A DNA stretch of 41,281 nucleotides. It comes from Mogibacterium sp. GTDB lineage: Bacteria > Bacillota > Clostridia > Peptostreptococcales > Anaerovoracaceae. The position numbers were made by a program, and so were the translations under genes. Below the pieces are notes generated by a model. It was not told the origin of the DNA, did not search any database, and saw nothing but the letters and a program-made list of their open reading frames with translations. Shown here in pieces: positions 9,569-18,866 of this stretch; position 1 is the stretch's first letter, and every line of letters begins with the position of its first letter. Location: contig JAFWFU010000008.1 in the NCBI GenBank assembly GCA_017515425.1, positions 1 to 41,281 of the forward strand, in the 5' to 3' direction.

Positions 9569-9669
9569 CAGATATAATCAATAAGCGAAGGGCAAATCTG
9601 AGCTTTGATTGATAAATATAAATACGGGTGGGAACCCAAATTGTAAATGACGATAGAAAAGGAAAGCCT

Positions 9670-10923
9670 ATGGGAATGACTATGACAGAGAAAATCCTCG
9701 CGGCACATGCCGGACTTCCGAGCGTGCAGGCGGGTGATTTAATCGAAGCGAAGCTGGATATAGTGCTCGGAAACGATGTAACCACGCCGGTTGCGATAGG
9801 GGTTTTCGAGAAGGCGGGATTTGACAAGGTATTTGACAAGGACAAAATCGTAATCGCCTTGGATCACTATACGCCATGCAAGGATATTAAGTCGGCGGAG
9901 CTCTGCGTGACGGCGAGGGAGTTCGCCAGGAAGCATGACATCACGCACCTCTATGATGTAGGAGAGGTCGGAATCGAACATGCGCTATTGCCCGAGCAGG
10001 GACTCGTGGGGCCGGGAGACTGCATTATAGGCGCGGATTCCCACACCTGCACCTACGGCGCGCTCGGAGCCTTTTCGACGGGCGTCGGCTCTACGGATAT
10101 GGCGGCGGGAATGGCGTCAGGTCTTAATTGGTTTAAGGTGCCGCCCGCAATCAAGGTGGAATTGACGGGGATATTACAGCCCCATGTGTCGGGAAAGGAC
10201 GTCATTCTTCATCTTATCGGAATGATAGGCGTGGACGGCGCGCTCTACAAATCCCTCGAATTTACGGGAGAAGGCGTTGCAGAGCTTTCCATGGACGATA
10301 GATTTACCATAGCAAATATGGCTATAGAGGCAGGCGGCAAGAACGGTATATTCCCTGTGGACGAGATAACCGAGGAATATGTGAGGGGGAGATTTAAAAG
10401 AGAGCCGAAGATATATGAGGCTGACCCCGACGCGGAGTATGAGGAGACCGTGAGAATAAATCTTTCGGAGCTAAAGCCTACGGTGGCTATGCCGCATTTG
10501 CCGTCAAATACAAAGACGGCGGAAGAGGTCGCGGGGCTTCCCATTCAGCAGGTGGTTATAGGTTCGTGCACGAACGGACGCATGGGCGATATGAGAGCCG
10601 CGGCTGATATATTAAAAGGAAGGAAGGTCGCGAAGGACGTCAGATGTATCGTGATTCCCGCGACTCAACAGATATATATGGACTGCCTTGAGGAAGGCTT
10701 GCTAAAGATATTCATAGAGGCGGGCTGTGCCGTATCTGCGCCGACCTGCGGGCCCTGCCTCGGGGGTCATATGGGGGTAATGGCTGAGGGAGAAAGAGCC
10801 GTTTCCACCACCAATAGGAATTTCATAGGGCGCATGGGGCATACGGGCTCGGAAGTGATACTCGCAAGCCCTGCGGTGGCGGCGGCATCAGCAATAGCCG
10901 GCTGTGTGGCGCTGCCGGACTAG
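9670..10923 (+). CDS. leuC: 3-isopropylmalate dehydratase, large subunit
   Basis: Iron-sulfur isomerase subunit of the aconitase superfamily, converting 2- to 3-isopropylmalate with LeuD. I set the start at ATG 9670 (417 aa): AAAAGGAAAG lies just upstream, and the sequence begins [15 protein letters not shown], typical of the short LeuC form of Clostridia and archaea. A GTG at 9628 would add 14 residues of no family likeness. Cluster ligands sit in SCTNGR and CGPCLGG. The 100-bp spacer before it contains GGGTGGGAACCC, a small palindrome resembling part of a T-box motif but without T-box architecture. Confidence 0.93.
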   Translation: MGMTMTEKILAAHAGLPSVQAGDLIEAKLDIVLGNDVTTPVAIGVFEKAGFDKVFDKDKIVIALDHYTPCKDIKSAELCVTAREFARKHDITHLYDVGEVGIEHALLPEQGLVGPGDCIIGADSHTCTYGALGAFSTGVGSTDMAAGMASGLNWFKVPPAIKVELTGILQPHVSGKDVILHLIGMIGVDGALYKSLEFTGEGVAELSMDDRFTIANMAIEAGGKNGIFPVDEITEEYVRGRFKREPKIYEADPDAEYEETVRINLSELKPTVAMPHLPSNTKTAEEVAGLPIQQVVIGSCTNGRMGDMRAAADILKGRKVAKDVRCIVIPATQQIYMDCLEEGLLKIFIEAGCAVSAPTCGPCLGGHMGVMAEGERAVSTTNRNFIGRMGHTGSEVILASPAVAAASAIAGCVALPD

Positions 10924-10996
10924 GACGACACGAGGATTAGAACGACAAGGGATTGCGCAATACTAAAACGAGACCAAGACTAAGACTAGACAGATA
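10921..10996. repeat. Degenerate tandem repeat after leuC
   Basis: Starting at the leuC stop (GGACTAGGACGAC), the spacer repeats short motifs such as GGATTAGAACGAC, ATACTAAAACGAG and GACTAAGACTAGAC, each carrying a TAG or TAA. Phase and unit length vary. Apart from the leuD ribosome site (GAGAGG, about 11004) I see nothing else in the 94-bp spacer. Confidence 0.5.
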
Positions 10997-11017
10997 CCAG
11001 GATAAGAGAGGTAGTAT

Positions 11018-11503
11018 ATGAGAGGAAAGGTTTGGAAATACGGCAATAATATAGACACCGACGTCATCATTCCAGCCAGATATTTGAACGACCCCGACCC
11101 CAAAGCCTTGGCGTCGCATTGCATGTGCGATATAGACGAAGGCTTTGCCGAGGAGGTGAAAGAGGGAGACATCATGGTGGGCGGCAGTAATTTCGGCTGT
11201 GGTTCATCAAGAGAGCACGCACCCGTGGCTATTCAGGCAAGCGGAATATCATGCGTCATAGCGGCGAGCTTTGCGCGCATTTTTTACAGGAATGCGATAA
11301 ATATCGGATTCCCCATACTCGAATGCCCCGAGGCTTCCGAGGCAATCAAAGCGGGAGATGTCGTTTTGGTAGACACCAAGACGGGCGTAATCACGGATGA
11401 GACCACGGGAGAGAGCTTCTGCGCGAAGCCCTTCCCCGAATTTATCGAAAATATAATCGAAAAGGGCGGGCTTCTGCCTTATCTAAAGGAGAAAACAAAG
11501 TGA
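11018..11503 (+). CDS. leuD: 3-isopropylmalate dehydratase, small subunit
   Basis: Swivel-domain partner of LeuC; 161 aa, the short form that pairs with the 417-aa LeuC. Family motifs are [15 protein letters not shown] near the N-terminus and [15 protein letters not shown], which contributes to substrate selection. Its last four nucleotides overlap the leuB start (GTGA), so the two are translationally coupled. The ATG has GAGAGG 8 nt upstream. Confidence 0.94.
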   Translation: MRGKVWKYGNNIDTDVIIPARYLNDPDPKALASHCMCDIDEGFAEEVKEGDIMVGGSNFGCGSSREHAPVAIQASGISCVIAASFARIFYRNAINIGFPILECPEASEAIKAGDVVLVDTKTGVITDETTGESFCAKPFPEFIENIIEKGGLLPYLKEKTK

Positions 11504-12570
11504 AATACAATATAGCGGCAGTTCCGGGTGACGGCATAGGACCTGAGATAGTGGCAAGCGCTATAGAGGTTTTGAAAAAAGTCGGGGAGAAATTCGGACA
11601 TGAATTCAATATAAAGGAGTATGACGCGGGCGGCTGTGCCATAGATAAATACGGAATTCCTCTGCCAAAGGAGACGACAGAGGGCTGCCTGGCGTCTGAC
11701 AGCGTTCTGCTCGGCGCGGTAGGCGGGCAAAAATGGGATGATATTCCCAATCATCTGAGACCGGAGAAGGCTCTTCTCGCGCTCCGTAAAGAGCTCGGGC
11801 TCTATACCAATCTCAGACCTGCGAAGATACAGCCGGCTCTTGCTGACGCCTGCGTCCTAAGACCGGATATTGCGGCAAAGGGCTTCGATATTATGATTGT
11901 GCGCGAGCTCACGGGCGGGATTTACTTCGGCGAGCGCGGCAGGAACGAAAAGGGAGATGCCGCCTTCGATACCGAAAGCTATAGCGCGTATGAGATAGAA
12001 AGAAATGCGAGGAATGCCTTCGAGATAGCGAGGAAGAGGAAGTCCCATGTTACGAGCGTGGAGAAGTCCAACGTCCTTGAGACTTCAAGGCTTTGGAAGG
12101 AGACCGTACACAAGCTGCACGAGAGCGAATATCCTGATGTGAAGCTCGATGATATGTATGTGGACAATGCGGCAATGCAGCTCGTAAGAGACCCTTCCTT
12201 CTTCGACGTAATGCTCACTTCAAATATGTTCGGAGACATACTCTCGGACGAGGCATCGCAGGTGACGGGATCCATTGGACTGCTCGCTTCCGCCTCTCTC
12301 GGAGACAGCAAGAGGGGAATGTACGAGCCCATTCACGGCTCTGCGCCTGATATAGCGGGGAAGGACTTAGCCAATCCCATAGCCACAATACTATCGGCGG
12401 CTATGATGTTCAGATATTCATTCGACCTCGCGGCTGAGGCTGACTGCATAGAAAATGCTGTGAATAAAGTCCTCGAGGCGGGCTGGCGCACGAAGGATAT
12501 AGCGGCTCAAGGGGCTGAGAATTGGCTTAGAGGCAGCGAGATGACGCAAAAAATACTCGCGGAGATATAA
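11500..12570 (+). CDS. leuB: 3-isopropylmalate dehydrogenase
   Basis: NAD-dependent oxidative decarboxylase that gives 2-oxoisocaproate, the leucine precursor. It is 356 aa, normal length. Motifs are GDGIGPEIV at the N-terminus, the substrate loop with [13 protein letters not shown], and the metal/cofactor segment [26 protein letters not shown] followed by [19 protein letters not shown]. The start is GTG, overlapping the leuD stop by 4 nt, with AAAGGAG 8 nt upstream inside leuD. Isocitrate or tartrate dehydrogenase is excluded by context and by the RELTGG loop. Confidence 0.95.
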   Translation: MKYNIAAVPGDGIGPEIVASAIEVLKKVGEKFGHEFNIKEYDAGGCAIDKYGIPLPKETTEGCLASDSVLLGAVGGQKWDDIPNHLRPEKALLALRKELGLYTNLRPAKIQPALADACVLRPDIAAKGFDIMIVRELTGGIYFGERGRNEKGDAAFDTESYSAYEIERNARNAFEIARKRKSHVTSVEKSNVLETSRLWKETVHKLHESEYPDVKLDDMYVDNAAMQLVRDPSFFDVMLTSNMFGDILSDEASQVTGSIGLLASASLGDSKRGMYEPIHGSAPDIAGKDLANPIATILSAAMMFRYSFDLAAEADCIENAVNKVLEAGWRTKDIAAQGAENWLRGSEMTQKILAEI

Positions 12571-12632
12571 GGCTGCAGCAATAGGAAAAACATATAAAAA
12601 TACAAAGGCTGGAGAGAAAGGATCGATTCAAA

Positions 12633-13844
12633 ATGTCAAAGGTCAAAGGATTGTCGCTTGACAAGGTATATCAGGCGGCGTTCACGCTAAAGGAAGTTGC
12701 ACGAATGACGGATTTGATTTATTCGCCGCATTTCAGCGGGAAAAATCAGGTCTATTTCAAGATTGAAAGCTTGCAGGTGACGGGAAGCTTTAAGCTCAGG
12801 GGCGCGTATTTCAAGATAAGCCGCCTCTCCGCCGAAGAGAAAAAGGCGGGGATAGTGGCTTGCAGTGCGGGCAACCACGCGCAGGGAGTGTCGCTCGCGG
12901 CAGAGCGCATGGGGATAAAGGCTACTATCTGTATGCCCGACGGAGCACCTATCAGCAAGGTGGAAGCCACTAAGTCATACGGGGCAAATGTCAGCTTGGT
13001 AAAGGGCACTTACGACGACGCCTATGCCTATGCGAAGAAGCTCTGCGAGGAAGAGAATGCGACCTTCATTCACCCATTCGACGACCCCGATGTTATAGCA
13101 GGGCAGGGCACGATAGGGCTTGAGATATTAGAGCAGCTTGAGGACGTGGACGCGATAGTGGTGCCTGTCGGCGGCGGCGGACTCATCTCCGGCGTGGCAT
13201 ATGCGGCTAAGAAGCTGAAACCGAGCATTAAGATCTACGGCGTTCAGGCGAAAGAGGCAGCGAGCATGGCGGACAGCCTTAAAAATGACGAACAGATTAC
13301 CCTGCCCACCGTCAACACCTTTGCGGACGGTATCGCCGTAAAGCACCCGGGAGATCTGACCTTCGATCTGATAAAAAAATATGTGGACGGTGTATATACC
13401 GTGTCGGAGGACGAGATAGCCGCGGCTATTCTCGCGCTGATAGAGAAGCAGAAGCTGATTGCAGAGGGAGCGGGGGCAGTCGCTGTGGCGGCGGTGATGT
13501 TCGACAAGATTCCGCTTGAGGGCAAGAATGTGGTGGCTCTCGTATCGGGCGGCAATATAGATGTAAATATCCTATCGAGGGTAATCACAAGAGGACTTGT
13601 GACGAGCGGCAGAAATGCCACTCTGCAAATCGCCCTTGAGGACAAGCCGGGGCAGCTCGTGGACGTTTCCAAGATAATCGCCTCATGCGGAGCCAATGTA
13701 ATCGGAGTTCACTACGGGCATTCGGACGCGAATACGGCAGTCACAAGCTGTGTGCTGACTCTGGAAATAGAGACGAGAGACTTCGGGCAGATAGAGGATA
13801 TTAGAAAGACGCTGACGGATAGGGGATTTAAGATAGTCTCGTAG
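12633..13844 (+). CDS. ilvA: Threonine dehydratase with C-terminal ACT domain
   Basis: PLP enzyme deaminating threonine to 2-oxobutyrate, the entry step of isoleucine synthesis. It is 403 aa. The PLP lysine is K54 in GSFKLRGAYFK, and the phosphate-binding glycine loop is PVGGGGLIS. Residues about 330-403 form one ACT domain (LQIALEDKPGQLVDVSKIIASCGANVIGVHY), as in the shorter single-ACT enzymes rather than the 514-aa E. coli IlvA. Its place in the operon points to a biosynthetic role, although this short type is also found as a catabolic enzyme. The ribosome site is AAAGGA about 10 nt upstream. Confidence 0.9.
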   Translation: MSKVKGLSLDKVYQAAFTLKEVARMTDLIYSPHFSGKNQVYFKIESLQVTGSFKLRGAYFKISRLSAEEKKAGIVACSAGNHAQGVSLAAERMGIKATICMPDGAPISKVEATKSYGANVSLVKGTYDDAYAYAKKLCEEENATFIHPFDDPDVIAGQGTIGLEILEQLEDVDAIVVPVGGGGLISGVAYAAKKLKPSIKIYGVQAKEAASMADSLKNDEQITLPTVNTFADGIAVKHPGDLTFDLIKKYVDGVYTVSEDEIAAAILALIEKQKLIAEGAGAVAVAAVMFDKIPLEGKNVVALVSGGNIDVNILSRVITRGLVTSGRNATLQIALEDKPGQLVDVSKIIASCGANVIGVHYGHSDANTAVTSCVLTLEIETRDFGQIEDIRKTLTDRGFKIVS

Positions 13845-13850
13845 AGAGAG

Positions 13851-13887
13851 GCTATCCCATAGTTTTCCACAGCTATATCCCATAGTT
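13851..13887. repeat. Two-copy direct repeat after ilvA
   Basis: GCTATCCCATAGTT (13851-13864) is repeated as GCTATATCCCATAGTT (13872-13887), 8 bp after the ilvA stop. Each copy holds a TAG. It belongs to the same class of short post-stop repeats seen after other genes here. Confidence 0.6.
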
Positions 13888-13917
13888 ATATTTACGAAGA
13901 AAGAGGAGAAGAAATAA

Positions 13918-14997
13918 ATGGACTATATATTTACCATAACGAAAACGAGGACGCCGAAGGCGAAGCCGGACGAGACTAAGCTGGGTTTCGGCAACTACTA
14001 TACAGACCATATGTTTATCATGGATTACGACGAGGAAAGCGGCTGGCATGACGGGCGCATAGTGCCTTATGGGAATCTCAGCCTCGACCCTGCGGCATGT
14101 ACGCTCCACTACGGGCAGATGACATTCGAGGGCATGAAGGCGTATAGAAATCCCGAGGGCGACATCTGTCTTTTCAGACCGGAGATGAACGCCAAGCGCA
14201 TGAGGAATTCCAATAAGAGGCTCTGCATTCCCGAGATAGAGGAAGGGCTTTTTGTGGCGGCGGTCAAAGCCCTGGTCGATGTGGACAGGGATTGGGTTCC
14301 GAGCGTTCAGGGAACGTCGCTCTATATCCGCCCATTCATCATCTCGCCTGAGCCTAGCATGGCGGTTCACCCAGCGAGCCGTTATATCTTCGCAATCATT
14401 CTGACGCCCGTAGCAGCCTACTATGCGGGGAACGACAAGGAGCTCCACGGAAGCCGCATTTGGGTAGAGGAAGAATATATCCGTGCGGCAGTCGGCGGCA
14501 CGGGATTTGCAAAATGCGGGGGCAATTACGCCTGCGCCATGATAGCGAGCGCCAATGCCAAGAAGCATGGCTGTGATGAAGTTCTATGGCTGGACGCCAA
14601 GGAACATAAATACGTCGAAGAGGTGGGGACATCAAACGCATTCTTCCTGATAGGCGACACTGTCGTAACTTCTTCGCTTACGGGTTCAATCCTTCCCGGC
14701 GTTACCCGCGACAGCACCTTGCAGCTTCTAAAGAAATGGGGATATAAGACCGAGGAGAGGTTGGTGGAAATCTCAGAAGTCCTCGAAGCCGCCGAGAACG
14801 GCAGTTTAAAAGAGGCTTGGGCGACGGGCACGGCTTGCGTTATATCGCCGATAGGAGTGCTGAACTACAGAGGAAAGGAATATTCCATAAACGGTGGAGA
14901 GGTCGGAGAGCTCAGCCAGAGGCTCTACGATTCAATATACGGTATGCAGACAGGCATATGCGAGCCCGAGATAGAAGGCTGGGTAGTGCCGGTGTAA
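13918..14997 (+). CDS. ilvE: Branched-chain amino acid aminotransferase
   Basis: PLP fold-type IV transaminase that performs the last step to Val, Leu and Ile. At 359 aa it is the longer BCAT form. The Schiff-base lysine is K199 in GGTGFAKCGGNYA. Other motifs are HYGQMTFEGMKAYR, LYIRPFIISPEPSMAVHPA, and EEVGTSNAFFLIGD with TSSLTGSILPGVTRDSTLQL, which carry the phosphate and substrate contacts. The ribosome site AGAGGAG lies just upstream. It is the last gene of the operon; a terminator follows about 180 nt downstream. Confidence 0.94.
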   Translation: MDYIFTITKTRTPKAKPDETKLGFGNYYTDHMFIMDYDEESGWHDGRIVPYGNLSLDPAACTLHYGQMTFEGMKAYRNPEGDICLFRPEMNAKRMRNSNKRLCIPEIEEGLFVAAVKALVDVDRDWVPSVQGTSLYIRPFIISPEPSMAVHPASRYIFAIILTPVAAYYAGNDKELHGSRIWVEEEYIRAAVGGTGFAKCGGNYACAMIASANAKKHGCDEVLWLDAKEHKYVEEVGTSNAFFLIGDTVVTSSLTGSILPGVTRDSTLQLLKKWGYKTEERLVEISEVLEAAENGSLKEAWATGTACVISPIGVLNYRGKEYSINGGEVGELSQRLYDSIYGMQTGICEPEIEGWVVPV

Positions 14998-15176
14998 AAT
15001 ACATGCCGGCAGAAAACGACTTGAAAAAGAGCTGAAAATATGTAATAATAAGAAAGTCAAAAAGAGCAAAGAAAAACAGGGAAAAGCCTTGACAACAGAA
15101 AGCGAGGAGCTTATGCTCAGACAGACAGACAGCTATAAGTAGGCTCATTTCTGTGTTCTTAAAGAGGAATAAAGAG

Positions 15177-15207
15177 GACTCGGCAGATGAAAATGCCGGG
15201 TCTTTTT
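15177..15207 (+). terminator. Terminator of the ilv-leu operon
   Basis: A 9-bp stem, GACTCGGCA pairing with TGCCGGGTC (one T-G wobble), has an 8-nt loop and is followed at once by TTTTT. A-rich bases before the stem can extend the pairing into the T-run. This is a well-formed intrinsic terminator. The rest of the 301-bp ilvE-exporter spacer is A-rich with no gene visible. Confidence 0.8.
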
Positions 15208-15225
15208 GCGTGCAAAAAGACCCGG
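15196..15225. other. Perfect 30-bp palindrome overlapping the terminator
   Basis: CCGGGTCTTTTTGC is followed, after GT, by its exact reverse complement GCAAAAAGACCCGG. It shares its left arm with the right arm of the preceding terminator, so the two hairpins cannot form in the same transcript. It could be a protein-binding palindrome, an alternative fold, or a terminator for antisense transcription. Confidence 0.7.
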
Positions 15226-15248
15226 ACGGCGGAAGGAAAAGAACATAT

Positions 15249-15308
15249 ATTCGCATGAATAGAACGCAATTCGCACAAATGGAATGTAACTCGTATAGAT
15301 GAAATATA
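15249..15308 (+). repeat. Three 20-bp direct repeats at the exporter start
   Basis: Three head-to-tail imperfect 20-bp units begin at 15249, 15269 and 15289: ATTCGCATGAATAGAACGCA, ATTCGCACAAATGGAATGTA, ACTCGTATAGATGAAATATA. The third unit contains the ATG of the transporter gene (15299). A 20-bp period is close to two helical turns, as for tandem regulator sites, but the repeat also spans the translation start region. Function is unproven. Confidence 0.7.
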
Positions 15309-17560
15309 AGCATGTAAAACAACACGATATGACAGACTGCGCGGCGGCATGTCTTGCAATGATCTGTCTCTACTATAAAAAAGAAACGACTATCACGCGG
15401 CTTCGCGACATGATGGGAACAGATCTAAAAGGAACGAACCTTATCGGTCTTTCCAAATGCGCAGAGAAACTCGGCTTTGAAAATGCGTCGGTGAGAGTGG
15501 ATAAAGAGGGATTTCAGAGCAAGTTCACCCTTCCCTGCATAGCCAATGTAATTACCAAGGAAGGGCTTAGCCACTTCGTAGTCGTATATAAGATAGGAAA
15601 AGATAAGGTCATAGTAGGAGATCCCGGAAAGGAAAGTACCGAAAGACAGAATATAGACGATTTTCTAAAACGCTTTACCGGAGCACTTTTAATACTAAGA
15701 CCGACAGACGAGTTTAAGACGGGGAAGATAGAGGGAGAGGGCACATACAGAAGATTTGTGAAGCTTCTGCTCCCGCAGAAGAAGCTCTTCATCTTCGCAA
15801 TACTCGCTTCCCTTATGATGACGGTGCTCGGGATAGTCTCGTCGCTGTTCAACAAGATAATCATGGACGAGGTTCTCCCATACGGACTTGAAAAACTTCT
15901 GCTCTCGACGCTGATTATCTTTACCATAGTCGGCTTTACTCAGATACTCATAGAGTTTTTAAGAAGCTGGATAATGCTCTACCTCTCGCAGAGGATAGAT
16001 ATTCCGCTAATGCTCGGATATTTCAAGCATATATATTCGCTTCCCATGAGGTTTTTCGCGACGAGAAAGACGGGAGACATCATAACGAGGTTCTCGGACG
16101 CGTTCACCATAAAGGATATATTCACGAATATTGCACTTACGCTAATTATGGACGTGTCCATGGCGGCTATAACGGGAGTAATCCTCTTTCGTATGAACGG
16201 CAAGCTGTTCGCGATAATTGCCCTTCTGACGCTTCTGTCCATAGTGCTGGTGTTCATATTCCGCCAGCCATATAAGAAGATAAACCAAGAGCAAATGCAG
16301 CAGGCGTCTATTCTGAACTCTCAGATAATAGAGGGGCTCGAAGCCGTCGAGATGATAAAAGGAAACGCCGTAGAGGAAAGGGAGCTATACGGCATAGAAA
16401 GAGAATACATTAGGTCTCTTAGGATAGCATTCAAAGAAGGCTGGCTGTCCATAATCCAAGGCTCCATATCATCCGTGATAAGCACTATAGGGAATCTGTT
16501 TATCATGTACTTCGGCATAAAGCAGGTGCTGACGGGAAATATATCGATAGGCGCTCTTATGGCATTTATGACATTATCCGGTTACTTCATGGAGCCTGTG
16601 GGCAATCTCGTAGGACTGCAGCTCGACATACAGGAAGCTCAGATATCCATGAAAAGGATAACCGAGATATTAGACTACGACAAGGAAGAGCCTGAGACGG
16701 ATGAGGAAACGGAAAGAGAGTGCAACCTTAAAGGAGATATTAAGCTGGACAATATCTCTTTCAGATACGGCAATAGGAATCTCGCACTGGAGAATGTGAG
16801 CTTTACCATAGAGAAGGGCAAGAAGACGGCGCTGGTCGGAGCGAGCGGAAGCGGAAAGAGCACGATAGTAAAACTCCTTCTTAAATACTACGAAGCGGAG
16901 AGCGGACGCATAAGGATAGGCGGCAAGGATATAGCGGAAGTATCCGCCAAATACCTGAGAGAGAATATCTCGCTTGTGCCGCAGAACATACAGCTTTTCT
17001 CGAAGAGTATATATGAGAATGTGGCAATGGTGAAGCCCGAGGCTACTCAGAAAGAGGTGGCTAAGGCGCTCGCCATGGCGGACGCACAGGACTTTATACG
17101 AAAACAGCCCATGCAGGCATATACATATCTCGAAGAAGCGGGGCAGGGATTATCCGGCGGCGAGAGACAGAGACTCGCGCTTGCAAGGGCATTTCTCAAG
17201 GATGCAGACCTGTTCATTCTCGATGAGTCGACGAGCAATCTCGACTTCGGCACGGAGAACGTCATATTTGACACGATATATAACAAGCTAAGCGATAAGA
17301 CGATGATTATAGTCGCACACAGACTCAGCACGATAAAGAATTGCGACAGAATCATCGTCCTTGAAGATGGCAAGGTAATCGAGCAGGGCACACATAACGA
17401 GCTTATATCTACGCAGGGCAGATACTACGAGCTATGGCAGCTGCAACAGGGAATAAAGACGGCTGATGATGCAGAATACACAGGCAAGCATTCAATGAAA
17501 GAGGAAGCAGAGCAAACAGAGTCAGAGATAAAGCCTGACGACATCATAACCTATACATAG
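15299..17560 (+). CDS. Peptidase-containing ABC transporter (bacteriocin-type exporter)
   Basis: A 753-aa membrane transporter that cuts double-glycine leaders and exports the peptide. Residues 1-130 form a C39 cysteine peptidase: Q8, C14 (DCAAAC, with Ala where Gly is usual), H92 and D108 give a complete active site. A six-helix transmembrane domain follows (about 160-430), then an ATPase with Walker A GASGSGKST, signature LSGGERQRLALARAF, Walker B LFILDES and the switch histidine in AHRLST. The last 35 residues form an acidic tail beyond the usual end. No strong ribosome site is seen (GGAATG, 12 nt upstream). The precursor at 17649 and the adaptor at 19691 complete the export machine. The substrate is presumably the GG-leader protein next to it. 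Confidence 0.92.
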   Translation: MKYKHVKQHDMTDCAAACLAMICLYYKKETTITRLRDMMGTDLKGTNLIGLSKCAEKLGFENASVRVDKEGFQSKFTLPCIANVITKEGLSHFVVVYKIGKDKVIVGDPGKESTERQNIDDFLKRFTGALLILRPTDEFKTGKIEGEGTYRRFVKLLLPQKKLFIFAILASLMMTVLGIVSSLFNKIIMDEVLPYGLEKLLLSTLIIFTIVGFTQILIEFLRSWIMLYLSQRIDIPLMLGYFKHIYSLPMRFFATRKTGDIITRFSDAFTIKDIFTNIALTLIMDVSMAAITGVILFRMNGKLFAIIALLTLLSIVLVFIFRQPYKKINQEQMQQASILNSQIIEGLEAVEMIKGNAVEERELYGIEREYIRSLRIAFKEGWLSIIQGSISSVISTIGNLFIMYFGIKQVLTGNISIGALMAFMTLSGYFMEPVGNLVGLQLDIQEAQISMKRITEILDYDKEEPETDEETERECNLKGDIKLDNISFRYGNRNLALENVSFTIEKGKKTALVGASGSGKSTIVKLLLKYYEAESGRIRIGGKDIAEVSAKYLRENISLVPQNIQLFSKSIYENVAMVKPEATQKEVAKALAMADAQDFIRKQPMQAYTYLEEAGQGLSGGERQRLALARAFLKDADLFILDESTSNLDFGTENVIFDTIYNKLSDKTMIIVAHRLSTIKNCDRIIVLEDGKVIEQGTHNELISTQGRYYELWQLQQGIKTADDAEYTGKHSMKEEAEQTESEIKPDDIITYT

Positions 17561-17648
17561 GCATATATCCGAACGGACTGATGTCCACAAGGAATTATGT
17601 ATAAAACGTTATTGCTTCATGGTACAATTCAGAAAGGAGATACATATT

Positions 17649-18038
17649 ATGACTTATACTGGAGCAATGGTATTACCGAATAACGCGGTATTTATGAACA
17701 ATGATGAGATGAGGTATGTAGAAGGAGGCAAGTATTATTCAAAGAAAACATGTAAAAAAGTATTTTCCTCAGTGGCTACTGTAATGGCGATTAGCCCGCT
17801 GTCTGTTGTTGCTGGAGCGTATACAGTAATGACTATCGCTAAAGTAATAATCCAATGCGCAGGTAAGGTAGGTGGTCTTTTGGGAATGGTTCTCAGCGGA
17901 ATTGGTTCTTGGGCAGCATCTCAACTGTATCATATGGTAATGGGCTTGGCAAAAGGAGCTATAGGAAACGGTGTGGATATGACTTTTAACGTTAATATCA
18001 AAAAACAGCAATTCGGAGTATCTTATAAAGCTCGTTAG
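17649..18038 (+). CDS. Double-glycine leader peptide precursor (putative bacteriocin or signal protein)
   Basis: A 129-aa precursor. Residues 1-27 form a leader ending NNDEMRYVEGG, the EM-x-x-(V/I)-x-GG pattern cut by C39 peptidases. Cleavage would release a 102-aa product starting KYYSKKTCKK. The product has two cysteines (C35, C70), two Gly/Ala-rich hydrophobic stretches (about 42-68 and 74-106) and a polar C-terminus ending in Arg. This is large for a class II bacteriocin and I do not recognise the core. The start at 17649 has AAAGGAGA 8 nt upstream; an in-frame upstream start (17619) would bury the leader. The exporter is just upstream and a strong hairpin follows the stop. Bacteriocin is likely by context; a signalling or surface role is possible. 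Confidence 0.8.
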   Translation: MTYTGAMVLPNNAVFMNNDEMRYVEGGKYYSKKTCKKVFSSVATVMAISPLSVVAGAYTVMTIAKVIIQCAGKVGGLLGMVLSGIGSWAASQLYHMVMGLAKGAIGNGVDMTFNVNIKKQQFGVSYKAR

Positions 18039-18067
18039 TTAAAGGGCATGATCTTCATGCCCTTTAA
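18039..18067 (+). terminator. Strong hairpin after the precursor gene
   Basis: A perfect 13-bp stem (TTAAAGGGCATGA with TCATGCCCTTTAA) and a 3-nt loop lie directly after the stop codon. The following sequence (AGCTTTATCTT) is only moderately T-rich, so it may be a partial terminator or an mRNA-stabilising element that lets the precursor be expressed above its downstream genes. Confidence 0.6.
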
Positions 18068-18099
18068 AGCTTTATCTTGATATAAAGGGGTTAGATATT

Positions 18100-18849
18100 A
18101 TGATTCGCAGTATAAAAATAAAAAACTGGTATATCACAGGGAATATGTTTTTTTACTTTTTTTCCTTCATGGTCCTTTCGATGAATTCTTTCAACGCTAC
18201 ACTGCGAAGTGTTATTGGTGTATGTTTTTTCTTTCCAGTAATTATTCCTGCAGTTGGCAGTTTGTACTTGAATTGTCTGAAATTAAATAAATCCGAGTTG
18301 TTTGATAAAAAAATCTACTGGCTTGATAGTGCAGACCTATTATTAAAAATGGGAATACTGACTTCAATAATGGTGTTCCATGAACATATACAAAGTCACT
18401 TTATAGCGGCAATAATTATACTAACACTACTAAATACTTTAGACTTTGTTATAGGGTACTTTATATTACAGCATACAAAAATATATGATGCTTCATTAGA
18501 TGAAGCATATCTGGAAATGCAAGCTGTGGCAGACAATGATTCGATTCCTAAAACATCGTGGTCGCAAATCGTATGTGGAACCATTTTTCTGGTTAGCATG
18601 GAGAACTCAGATCTGTCATTCAAGCTTATATGTACAATAGTCTTAGTTATTGCACTAATCGTATGCGATAGATATGAAGAGAAAAAGTTCAAGCATTGCA
18701 AAAAAAAACCGCTTACCATAGTACTGATTTGGTTGTTGAGAATAGTTGCTATTTCGTTAGCTTGGACTGGATGTCATATAATTATACCTATTTTGTTTTT
18801 TTCAGCTGGAAAAAGCATATTACTGAATGACCTAAATAAAGATAAATAG
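18100..18849 (+). CDS. Multi-spanning membrane protein, possible immunity protein
   Basis: A 249-aa protein with about six or seven predicted helices: residues 13-35, 42-60, 85-103, 105-125, 157-172, 176-192, and a C-terminal pair. It has no ABC or enzyme motif. A basic loop (DRYEEKKFKHCKKKP) sits before the last helices, suggesting cytoplasmic placement. The site AAAGGGG is 9 nt before the ATG. It lies directly after the GG-leader gene and hairpin, the usual place of an immunity or maturation gene in such clusters. The DNA is clearly AT-richer than the upstream operon. Family not recognised. Confidence 0.65.
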   Translation: MIRSIKIKNWYITGNMFFYFFSFMVLSMNSFNATLRSVIGVCFFFPVIIPAVGSLYLNCLKLNKSELFDKKIYWLDSADLLLKMGILTSIMVFHEHIQSHFIAAIIILTLLNTLDFVIGYFILQHTKIYDASLDEAYLEMQAVADNDSIPKTSWSQIVCGTIFLVSMENSDLSFKLICTIVLVIALIVCDRYEEKKFKHCKKKPLTIVLIWLLRIVAISLAWTGCHIIIPILFFSAGKSILLNDLNKDK

Positions 18850-18866
18850 TGGAGAACTAGACGAGA

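Noticed and set aside
9626-9637. GGGTGGGAACCC between leuA and leuC, resembling a T-box core
   Set aside because: The spacing differs from the T-box consensus, there is no specifier stem or terminator, and it lies inside an operon about 30 nt before the leuC start.
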